A DNA stretch of 64,000 nt from assembly GCA_032718475.1 (NCBI GenBank), contig JAUCBJ010000176.1, positions 1 to 64,000 of the forward strand, given 5' to 3'. The number at the start of each line of letters is the position of its first letter. Position 1 is the stretch's first letter. Below, in pieces: positions 1 through 7,918 of the stretch. The notes below the pieces were generated by a model. The model was not told where the DNA came from. It worked only from the letters and a program-made list of their open reading frames with translations, and did not search any database. The translations under genes were made by a program, and so were the position numbers. Origin of the DNA: Nemertoderma westbladi. Its lineage: Eukaryota; Xenacoelomorpha; Nemertodermatida; Nemertodermatidae.

Positions 1-1300
1 CAGCCGCTTTCCGTTCTGCTTCTGCCACTTTTGCCTCTGCCGCTGCCTCTGCCTCTGCTTCTGCCGCTTTTGCCTTGGCCGCTGCCGCCTTTCTTTCTGC
101 TTCTGCAGCTACCATTGCTGCTTTCTTTCTGTCTTCTATGCGTTTTTTCTTTACTTGTTCTTCCCTTTCTCTAGCGATGCGGAGTTGTTCATCGAATTTA
201 GCTTGGTTCGCCGCTAACCTATCCACATCAATCGCATCTAACACAAGTTTGGCTCCTTCGCTATTAGGGCTAAGTCCCTCTAGCCTTCTCCTCAACTCTT
301 CATCTCCCACAAAACGCTGATAGTCTGACAGATAGATATCAATGGCATCCTTCTTATGCGGTTTCTCTGCCGTCGCTTCACTTTCCACTTGGGAAAAAGT
401 AGCGTCTGTTGATTCTCCATGGGTTGAGCGCTCCTCCAACTGAGCCTTCCACTGAGCTGCTCCTTGAACCTGGCGACTCACCCGTTGAAACCAAGTCTTT
501 ACGGCAACTTGCAACGACGTGTCTTGCTTTCGTTTAGAAGCCTCTTCAAAGGCGGATAAGATTAGCCTAATCCGCAGAACTCTTTCTCTAACTTGATAAA
601 GCAGCGATCCCTGCTCTTGAGGTCCTTGAGGTTGTTGAAAAAGTTGCCTTTCTATTCGCTCCATAGAGCTGAAGAATCCCTGTGCGTATCCGGCTGCGGA
701 CCTCTTCCACACAGCTGGATCGATGGTTTCCTTGGCTACTCCCATCCGGTGTATGTCTTCCCAGGCAGCTTCTGATAAATCAAACGGGAGTCCGGGTCCG
801 GGGAAGTTCCATTGCGACTCGACAATAGACTTCAGTTCTTCACTAGTGTAGCCCGCGTAGCTATCTCTAGTTGTCCGTTGACTCTTCGCCCAATCGATCT
901 GGTGTTCTTCCACCGCGATCAATAACCCGGCGAGCACGGCTGCAGGAAGGATGAGAAGGGGATCCGTATAAACCGCATCCGTCATCTCTGCTCCGCGCTC
1001 GGGTGTCAACTCTACAGTATCATCACTACTGGAGCTGCTGGGCCGCTGAGGCATAAGTTCTTGACTAGCGGGTTGTTGCTGTTCCGCTGCCCTTTGGTCT
1101 CGCTTGACCTGAGCTCGAGTGCCTATGATAGACCTACGATGTTGGACTAGCCTAGGTTCTGTTATTACTACTGGAGGGATGACCTTCCTCACAGTGGGAG
1201 GTGAACTGGATTTACGACCAGACTGTTGTACGTCTCTATCTGAGTCGCAGATAGTTACATCTAATAGACTGTCTGAAAGGTTCTGCCTAGTATCAGACAT
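1..1300 (-). CDS. Gag-like protein, N-terminal part, left Bel/Pao-like element (partial, runs off window)
   Basis: Reading the minus strand from an ATG at 1300-1298, the frame stays open for 433 codons to the window edge, so the C-terminus is missing. The start aligns with the gag start of the right element (MSD..Q.LSDSLL in both), and both ATGs follow ACAAA(C/T). Colinear shared blocks are RRSIIGTRAQVKRDQ near residue 56, PERGA near 100, DAIDIYLSDYQRF near 318 and PNSEG near 345. From about residue 365 an Ala/Glu/Lys/Arg-rich segment predicts a long coiled coil. Residues about 113-292 have no counterpart in the right element; this block starts with a hydrophobic stretch (PLLILPAAVLAGLLIAV) and contains several Trp. 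I do not recognise it as a known domain. Family assignment comes from the right copy, because the capsid region here lies outside the window. The likely role is the structural Gag of an LTR retrotransposon. Confidence 0.72.
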   Translation of the reverse strand, partial: MSDTRQNLSDSLLDVTICDSDRDVQQSGRKSSSPPTVRKVIPPVVITEPRLVQHRRSIIGTRAQVKRDQRAAEQQQPASQELMPQRPSSSSSDDTVELTPERGAEMTDAVYTDPLLILPAAVLAGLLIAVEEHQIDWAKSQRTTRDSYAGYTSEELKSIVESQWNFPGPGLPFDLSEAAWEDIHRMGVAKETIDPAVWKRSAAGYAQGFFSSMERIERQLFQQPQGPQEQGSLLYQVRERVLRIRLILSAFEEASKRKQDTSLQVAVKTWFQRVSRQVQGAAQWKAQLEERSTHGESTDATFSQVESEATAEKPHKKDAIDIYLSDYQRFVGDEELRRRLEGLSPNSEGAKLVLDAIDVDRLAANQAKFDEQLRIAREREEQVKKKRIEDRKKAAMVAAEAERKAAAAKAKAAEAEAEAAAEAKVAEAERKAA

Positions 1301-1384
1301 ATTTGTATGTACAGTTGAATGCCTACTGCTATATTATAGTCTAAGCAAGTCTAGTAACTCAGTATTAATTGCTAGCCTAGTAAT

Positions 1385-1685
1385 CAATTACCGGTACTGC
1401 TACTCAGTGTAGCTTGATATATATATAATATATTAGAATACCGGTATACTTATAGTATATATAACTATATAAGTATTATTACAGACTAGGTTTATCACAG
1501 AATACCGGTATAATTTTAGCACAAATATATATAAATATATAATAGGCCTATCGGAGTACCGGTATACAGCTTACAGTTAGTAGGATATATAATTCTGAAA
1601 TAGAATTAATTACAAGTACCGGTATAATTTCAGCCTAGATTTATAGAAATAAAGATAATAGGCCTATCGTAAATACCGGTATATC
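1385..1685. repeat. TACCGGTA-rich degenerate tandem repeats (left)
   Basis: Just upstream of the left gag start there are at least six ACCGGTA-containing sites, at about 1390, 1440, 1503, 1558, 1616 and 1674. Each is embedded in AT-rich sequence with TATATA runs and TAGGCCTA-like blocks. The arrangement is a degenerate tandem repeat and matches 7540-7790 in the right element in inverted orientation. Most sites are the palindrome TACCGGTA. No function is known. Confidence 0.6.
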
Positions 1686-2226
1686 AATTATTTTAGAATA
1701 ATTGAATTTCTGAACTTTAGGGTTACTTGGTTACTTTAACTTACTTTATTACCGTTATTTAAGCAGTAATCCAACTTATATTGAGGCCTAATGGTTGTAT
1801 GGTAGGCCTACGATTTATAAATCGTTAGATTTGATTTATAATATATATATACCCGTTTTAATGGGTTTTGTCAATGTTTGAAATAAATGTTATTATTTCT
1901 GGGGAGTAATCACTACACAAAGCGGTGCGCTTTCAGTGAAGTGTTACGTACAGGACACTAAAACAAATAATACTAATTTACCTAAGTTACTTAATACTAC
2001 AAATTACGTACAATTCGGGTTGAGATTACAATCTCTAAATAAACACAAAATTTTACAAAAACACAAATACGAATTTTTAGGGTAATTTTACAAGAAGTCT
2101 ACAAACCAGTCTAACAAAGGGTTAGAAAACTGATTATTACAGCGGACAGGGTACTACGGTATTTGAAATAATAAGTAGTAGTAAATACACTGTGTTGTCC
2201 AGATAGGAAAATACCACCGCCTGACG

Positions 2227-2250
2227 ACCTATAGCCGTATCGCTATAGGT
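2227..2250 (-). other. Conserved hairpin in left leader
   Basis: A perfect 9-bp stem: on the plus strand arms ACCTATAGC and GCTATAGGT flank the 6-nt loop CGTATC. On the sense (minus) strand the loop reads GATACG, identical to the loop of the hairpin at 6969-6992 in the right element, so both stem and loop are conserved. It is probably a structured RNA element of the leader, which is inference. Confidence 0.55.
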
Positions 2251-2649
2251 TCTACGTTATGTATCACGGAGTGTCCCTACCTAGAAGTTAATAGAGCTAT
2301 CCAATGTGCCTATTAACCACTTTACAACACAAATATAATGCCTACAATAATTACTTCGGAAAGTACGGTACACTAAACCCTAAATTAGGTACGAGTACTT
2401 GTATAACAAATAATCAGTAGTTAAATATACTTGAACAGCTAAAAGAACCACGGCATCTGCTGGAGTGACCGATGCACAAAATCACCAGTCTTTACCTACG
2501 CCGAGCAGCCCGTATAGTACCGAGGTTAATTTAACTATAACGGTATGTATAACAAACACAATTACTGTAGGAACAAACTTGGGGAATGAATGTTGCGAAT
2601 AATCGCATAAACTCTGAATAATAAATATTACGCTACGCGTACAAACTAC

Positions 2650-3217
2650 TCAAATAAAATACAGACCGAACACTGACAGACTACTATCAAGCCTAAACAA
2701 ACTACGGTATATGCAGACTCCGAAATGATTAGGGAGTATGCGCTCTAACCCAGTAGTGCGACTTATTCTTTAGTTGGGGGTTTACCTTACAGTATTCACT
2801 GCCCCTACTGCCTAATCGTACTTAATCGGACAGATGCTCTACACACGCGGCAATCCGTTCAGACCTAATAACAGCCAGACAACTATCCAGCCTACAAATT
2901 ATCTAAATAAATTATACGCTACCTTTACAGACTTACACAAACAAAGTACAGACCAAACGATGGCAGACTACTCTCAAGCCTAAATAAACCACAGGACATG
3001 CAGACTCCGAAATGATTAGGGAGTATGCGCTCTAACCCAGTAGTGCGACTTATTCTTTAGTTGGGGGTTTACCTTACAGTGTTGCTGCCCCTACTTCCTA
3101 ATCGTACTTAATCGGACAGGTGCTCTACACACACTGTAATCCGTTCAGACTTAACAGCAATCAGACAACAGCTCAGCCTACAAATTGTCTGTACAATCTG
3201 ATGAGGTTTACACGCCT
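2650..3217 (-). repeat. 287-bp tandem duplication in left leader
   Basis: Two imperfect direct copies with a 287-bp offset. The marker CGAAATGATTAGGGAGTATG occurs at 2721 and again at 3008, followed by about 75 nearly identical bases. The same duplication with the same offset is present in the right element at 6014-6590, so it predates the split of the two elements. Confidence 0.75.
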
Positions 3218-3429
3218 TCTGTTCAATACTGGCCTACAAACAAATAAAACTGACAGAAATAAGTAAGCTCCAAAAGAAACAAGGGGTGTACAGTCCCTAA
3301 TCTCTTAAACAGCCTACCGGTATACAACAATCAAATCGAATAATACTAGTGTACTTATACGGAAGTAGGTACCGGTCCGGATGATCAGGCAGTCAGGCCT
3401 ACTGGTTACCGGTCGACCGGTACTTTCGA

Positions 3430-3452
3430 CTTTATTGCTTACTGCAATAAAG
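3430..3452 (-). other. LTR-proximal hairpin carrying AATAAA (left)
   Basis: Nine-base arms CTTTATTGC and GCAATAAAG flank a 5-nt loop, 17 bases from the LTR edge. Because the arms are complementary, AATAAA appears on both strands. The right element has the same hairpin at 5656-5680. The bases between LTR edge and hairpin differ between the two elements. Confidence 0.5.
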
Positions 3453-3468
3453 AAGCTATATCCTTTAA

Positions 3469-4420
3469 TGTTCGCGCTTTCAGACCTTTGGCAGTTTAAC
3501 CCGCCAAATTAGAATGTCTTCTAGATAATAAATCTGCTTTTTAGTCTATGACAAGTATTTGATTCACTACACTAGTCGAAACCAATCCGTGCGCGACCAT
3601 TCACCCGCTGGATATTCCCGGGAGATTGGGTTCGACGGTTTAATTTTTATTGCTATGTAAGCCTAATGTATTATTCGACTGACAGTACTATATAATCTCT
3701 GACAATATTATTCACCTTCGGTAATATTAACAGTTCCTTTAGGACGTGGCGCTTTACCTATATAAACAGAGTTATGACTTAAACTACTCACAACGATATG
3801 GCTTAATTATAATCCACATATATGGCGCATTCTTTAGGAATTGCTTCTTTAACAGACTCACTCATACACAATGCTGCACAATACTGCACACTAATCTGCC
3901 AATCTTCACTGATTTTAGTCACATATAAAAGGAACACAGGCTGACTCATGTAGGGTCTATCAAATAACATTAGATTCACTTCAAACCACTTTAACATAAG
4001 TCACAATCGTTATTGGTAACCTTTCTCTCTTACCTTCGGTATATCAAGAATATTGGGTTGCGGGGTTATTTATCGTTATTCCAAATATAATTATTCATCA
4101 ACCATATTATGAAGAACTGACAGCAAATAGCAGTATAAAACAACAAGTCAGTACCGGTATGTCAGCAATGAGATATTCAAGTAGTCAGATGTGAGTTGCG
4201 TTAAAGGATATATGCCCTTTATAATTAAACCTACTAGTGTACGACTAAAAAACAGTACAGCACAAAATACTTCTAAGCCGTTCTTTCTTTGGCTCAAGAC
4301 TGAATGATAAACACTGCACATAGGCATTTCGTCATTTCTCGGAAATTCTCTGTACAAGGAGCCACAAAACGCTCTCATTGGCTGACTGAACTAAGAGACG
4401 CCGTAGAACAAAGGAAATCA
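3469..4420 (-). mobile_element. 5' LTR of left Bel/Pao-like element
   Basis: Read on the minus strand this 952-bp segment begins TGATTTCCTTTGTTC and ends GCGCGAACA, giving TG...CA termini. It aligns along its length with the 961-bp LTR of the right element. Shared blocks include CAAT.AGAGCG near the start, GCGCCACGTCCTAAAGGAAC, and CCAGCGGGTGAATG. The match is clearly diverged, far more than the two LTRs of the right element are from each other. Small reading frames inside it (3803-3997, 4148-4378) are not conserved in the right LTR and are not annotated. Boundaries are inferred from alignment; the partner LTR is outside the window. Confidence 0.65.
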
Positions 4421-4681
4421 ACACGTATGAATGTCAGCTGTTAACCGTAGTCATAGTAACTACTGTTCAAGAGTAGCTATCACTCCTTTGCGTCACAAAT
4501 TGCCATAGAATCATAAAATATACCTTTCACAGTACACATACGGAGGAAATAAGTCTTAGATCCTCTAAAAACACCGATACAGTAATAATACGGTCTCTTA
4601 CACTTATCAAATCAACTACAGAGTATTTTAATGTAAAAGATAATAAAAATAACGGGGCAATTCAGCAAAGGCTTTTACACA
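4421..4681. other. Spacer between the two divergent elements
   Basis: 261 bp between the outer ends of the two 5' LTRs. It is AT-rich with no reading frame of note and matches neither element. It may be the original host sequence at this point, or the residue of a rearrangement that brought the elements head to head. Confidence 0.5.
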
Positions 4682-5642
4682 TGGTTCTTTGTTTGGCTTG
4701 AACCAATCAGAGCGATTTTTCCTGTTGACGTGTAGCTTTTCGGTCGATCATAAGGAGTGTGTTCAGTCTTACTGTTTTTTTCTTGATACTTTCTTGTTAT
4801 TGCTGTCTAGGCCAGAAACAACGGCTCTAGAGTCAATTCGTTTCATACTTTAAGAAGAAACATTAGTAGGCTTAAATTATAGAGCGTATGACTGTTATCA
4901 GTCAAATCCATTCACAATTCAATACTTTGTTGTTATTACTGTTTAACATACATTATTATACTGCTATTTACTGTTGTGTTTGGTTGAATATTATTTGGAG
5001 AACATATATAAAAAACCCAAATTTCCCAATTTTCTTGATACACTACAGGTTAGAGAGACGGGTTATATATAGCGATTGCGACTTATATTGTTGTGGTTTG
5101 TAGTGAATTTAATGCTATTTGATAAGCACTACATTGGTCCGTTGCTATTCCCTTTATATATGATAAAATTCATTGACGGTCGGCAAATTAGTGAGCAGTA
5201 TTGTGTGTTACCGGTAGTGTGCATGATTGTGATTGATAACTAAGCATTTCCTAAAGAATGCGCCTCATACGTGAATCTTAAGCCTTACCAACTTACCGTT
5301 GTGATTAGTATAAGTCATATCTCTGTTTACTTAGATAGAGCGCCACGTCCTAAAGGAACTGTTAATATTTCCCGAAAGTAAATAATATTAGTCAGAAATT
5401 AATTATTAACGATCAATCGAATAATACAATACAGTAAGCTTCACTGCAATAATAATTTAAGCCCTCAGAATCCAGTCTCCCGGGATTATCCAGCGGGTGA
5501 ATGGACGCGCACTAGGCTGGCTTCTGCTAATGTTGTGTTTATTGGTATTAAATATTTGTCATCTTCTAAAGTATATTTATAAACCAAAAGACATATAAAT
5601 TTTGGCAGGTTAAACTGCTAAAGGTCTTCAAAAGCGCGTACA
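4682..5642 (+). repeat. 5' LTR, right element (961 bp)
   Basis: Begins TGGTTCTTTG and ends GCGCGTACA (TG...CA). It matches 13,613-14,573 with no indels and two substitutions. A TATA-like element lies near the middle. No AATAAA was seen inside the 961 bp; the nearest lies 30 bp downstream in a hairpin. The true LTR may therefore extend further, with the 3' copy cut short by the satellite. A 71-codon frame at 4888-5103 is not conserved in the left LTR and is not called a gene. Confidence 0.85.
5005..5012 (+). promoter_or_regulatory. TATA-like element in 5' LTR
   Basis: TATATAAA at 5005-5012, followed by an A-run, is a good fit to a TATA box. It is placed where an LTR promoter would lie, with transcription expected roughly 25-35 bases downstream. 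This is a sequence match only. Confidence 0.4.
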
Positions 5643-5655
5643 ATAACAGTCATTG

Positions 5656-5680
5656 ACTTTATTGCAGTAAGCAATAAAGT
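5656..5680 (+). other. LTR-proximal hairpin carrying AATAAA (right)
   Basis: Ten-base arms ACTTTATTGC and GCAATAAAGT with loop AGTAA, starting 13 bases after the LTR end. AATAAA is present on both strands. The same hairpin (9-bp stem, same sense-strand loop) sits in the left element. It could be a poly(A) signal or a packaging or dimerisation structure; neither is shown. Confidence 0.5.
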
Positions 5681-5707
5681 TGAAAGTACCGGTCAACCGG
5701 TAAACCT

Positions 5708-5835
5708 GAACCGGTACTTCTGTAGGTCAGTAGGCCCAACTGCCAGAACCGGTACTGCTGTAGGTCCGTAGGTCCAACTGCCAGAACCGGTACTTCTGTA
5801 GGTCCGTAGGCCCAACTGTCCTAACCGGTACTTCC
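5708..5835 (+). repeat. 38-bp minisatellite, 3 units plus partial
   Basis: Direct copies start at 5708, 5746 and 5784, with a 14-bp partial copy at 5822. Each begins (G/T)AACCGGTACT and ends in a GTAGG.CCAACTG.C block. Units differ at a few bases. The left element has related ACCGGT sequence near 3370-3425 but not a clear triple repeat. Confidence 0.8.
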
Positions 5836-6013
5836 AGCATAAGTCAGTAAGTACATTAGTATTATTCGATTTTGATTATTGTATACCGGTAGGTCTCGAT
5901 ATTAAATCGGGGACGCCTGGTTTTTATTGGGATTTTACTTAGGTCTATTTCTGTCAGTTTTATTTCCTAGTAAGTTAATATTGAGCTGAAGACGTGTAAG
6001 TCTGCTCAGATTG

Positions 6014-6590
6014 TTCAGATAATTGTAGGCCGGACTGTTGTCAGATTGTTGTTGGGTTTGGAGAGATTACGGCGTGTGTGGAGTTTGTCCGATAGAGTGC
6101 CAGTTAGTAAGTTGGGGCAGCCATTGCTGTAAGGTCAATCCCCTCTTAAAGAATAAGTCGTACTACCGTGTTAGAACGCATACTAACTAACAATTTTGGA
6201 ATCTGCACATACTGTAGTTTATTTAGGCTTGACAGTATTCTGCCAGCGTTTTGGCTTGTGTTTGTTTGTGTGGTCTGTTCAGATACCGTAATAGTTATTA
6301 CTCAGATATTTGTAGGCTGGATTGTTGTCTAGCTATTATTAGGTCTGAAGAGATTGCTGCTTGTGTAGAGTTTGTCTGATAAAGTGCCAGTTAGTAAGTT
6401 GGGGCAGTCATAACTGTAAGGTCAATCCCCTCTTAAAGAATAAGTCGTACTACCGTGTTAGAACGCATACTAACTAACCGTTTTGGAATCTGCACATACA
6501 GTAGTTTATTTAGGCTTGGTGGTAGTCTGCCAGCGTTTGGTCTGTATTTTGTTTGAGTATTCTGTACGGGTAGCGTAATATTTATTATTC
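6014..6590 (+). repeat. 287-bp tandem duplication in right leader
   Basis: CAGTTAGTAAGTTGGGGCAG occurs at 6101 and 6388, an offset of 287 bp. About 100 bases after it are nearly identical, including AAAGAATAAGTCGTACTACC and TTTTGGAATCTGCACATAC. The left element carries the same duplication at 2650-3217 with the same spacing. Confidence 0.8.
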
Positions 6591-6968
6591 AGAGTTTATG
6601 CAATTATTCGCAACATTCATGTCCCCAAGTTTATTCCTACAGTAATTGTGTTTGTTACACATACCGTTATAGTTAAATTAACCCCGGTACTACACGGGCT
6701 GCTTGGCGTAGGAAAAGACTGGTGACTTTGTGCTTCGGTCACTCCAGCAGATGCCGTGGTTCTTTTAACTGTTCAAGTATATTTAACTACTGATTATTTG
6801 TTGTACCAGTACTTGTACCTAATTTAGGGTTTAGTGTACAGTGCTTTCCGAAGTAATTAGTGTGTAGGCAGTATATTTGTGTTGTAAAGTGGTTAATAGG
6901 CACGCTGGATCTGGTAGTCCGCGGTAATTAACTTCTAGGTAGGAACACTCCGTGATACATAACGTAGT

Positions 6969-6992
6969 ACCTATAGCGATACGGTTATAGGT
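6969..6992 (+). other. Conserved hairpin in right leader
   Basis: Nine-base arms ACCTATAGC and GTTATAGGT enclose loop GATACG. In RNA the single difference from a perfect stem is a G-U wobble. The left element has the perfect version with the identical loop, so pairing is kept despite sequence change. Confidence 0.55.
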
Positions 6993-7539
6993 CGTCAGGC
7001 GGTGGTATTTTCCTATCTGGACAGTGCAATATATTTACTACTACTTATTATTTTCAAATACCGTAGTACCCTGTCCGTTGTAATAACCAGAATTCTAACC
7101 CTTTGTTAGGCTGGTTTGTAGACTTCCTGTAAAATTACCCTAAAATTTCGTACGTAATATTTTGTTGTGTTAAATTAGAGAATTAATCTCACCCGTATCG
7201 TAAGTAATTTGTAGTATTAAGTAACTTAGGTAAATTAGAATTATCTGTTTTAGTGTCCCATAGGTAGCACTTCACTGAGAGCGCACAGCTTTTGTGTAGT
7301 GATTACTTCCCAGAAATAATAACATCTATTTCAATATTGTAACAAAAACCCCTTTTTAACGGGTATATATCTATTATAAATCAACTCAAACGATTTATAA
7401 ATAGTAGGCCTGCCATACAACAACTAGGTCTCAATATCAGTTGGACTACTGCTTAAATAACGGTAACAAAGTAAGTTAAAGTAACCAAGTAACCCTAAAA
7501 TATTCAGAAATTCAAATATTCTAAAATAATTGACATACC

Positions 7540-7850
7540 GGTATTTACCATAGGCTTATTATATTTATTTCTATAAATTTGAGCAGAAATCATACCGGTA
7601 TTCTGTAATTAATTCTAGTAATAATTATACTTATATACTATAAGTGTCAGCTGTATACCGGTATTCACGATAGGCCTATTATATATTTATATATATTTGT
7701 GCTAAAATTATATACCGGTACTCTGTGACAAATCTAGTCTGTAATAATACTTATATATATACTATAAGCATACCGGTATTCTAATATATTATATATATAT
7801 ATCACGCTACACTGAGTAGCAGTATCGGTAATTAATTGTTAGGCTAACGG
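7540..7850 (+). repeat. TACCGGTA-rich degenerate tandem repeats (right)
   Basis: Two degenerate copies of a roughly 115-bp unit. TACCGGTATT precedes TA..ATAGGC.TATTATAT at about 7546 and 7657, and ATACCGGTA precedes CTCTG or TTCTG blocks at about 7594 and 7713. A further site is near 7770. The region is rich in TATATA. It ends about 70 bp before the gag start. Confidence 0.6.
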
Positions 7851-7918
7851 TGATACTGAATTACTAGACTTACTTTGACTGTATTTATAGCCTTAGGCAT
7901 TCAACTGTGTAAACAAAC

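Larger units (their letters stand above)
1301..3468 (-). other. Untranslated leader of left element
   Basis: About 2.17 kb lies between the left LTR and the left gag start, read on the minus strand. It is AT-rich and has no convincing reading frame. It matches the leader of the right element (5643-7918) in inverted orientation over nearly its whole length. By eye the best match is 2060-2640 against 6600-7140. It carries the same sub-features in the same order: a hairpin next to the LTR, a 287-bp tandem duplication, a 9-bp-stem hairpin and TACCGGTA-containing repeats before gag. Strong conservation of non-coding sequence between two diverged elements suggests cis-acting RNA or promoter functions, which is inference. 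Confidence 0.6.
5643..7918 (+). other. Untranslated leader of right element
   Basis: 2,276 bp between the 5' LTR and the gag ATG, which is long for an LTR element. No convincing reading frame is present. In order it holds an AATAAA hairpin, a 38-bp minisatellite, a 287-bp tandem duplication, a conserved block at 6600-7140 with a second hairpin, and TACCGGTA repeats. The left element has the same layout apart from the minisatellite. Confidence 0.65.

Noticed and set aside
75-1412. Plus-strand frames at 75-320, 593-775 and 1119-1412
   Set aside because: They are antisense shadows of the minus-strand gag and leader.
3803-4378. Small minus-strand frames of 64 and 76 codons in the left LTR
   Set aside because: They lie in LTR sequence and have no counterpart in the right LTR.
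4421-4681. ACAC at both ends of the spacer as a target-site duplication
   Set aside because: The two sites flank different elements in opposite orientation, so they cannot be a duplication made by one insertion; a 4-base match is expected by chance.
4888-5103. 71-codon frame in the LTR (repeated at 13,819-14,034)
   Set aside because: Present twice only because the LTR is duplicated; the left LTR does not conserve it, and its composition is that of AT-rich DNA.
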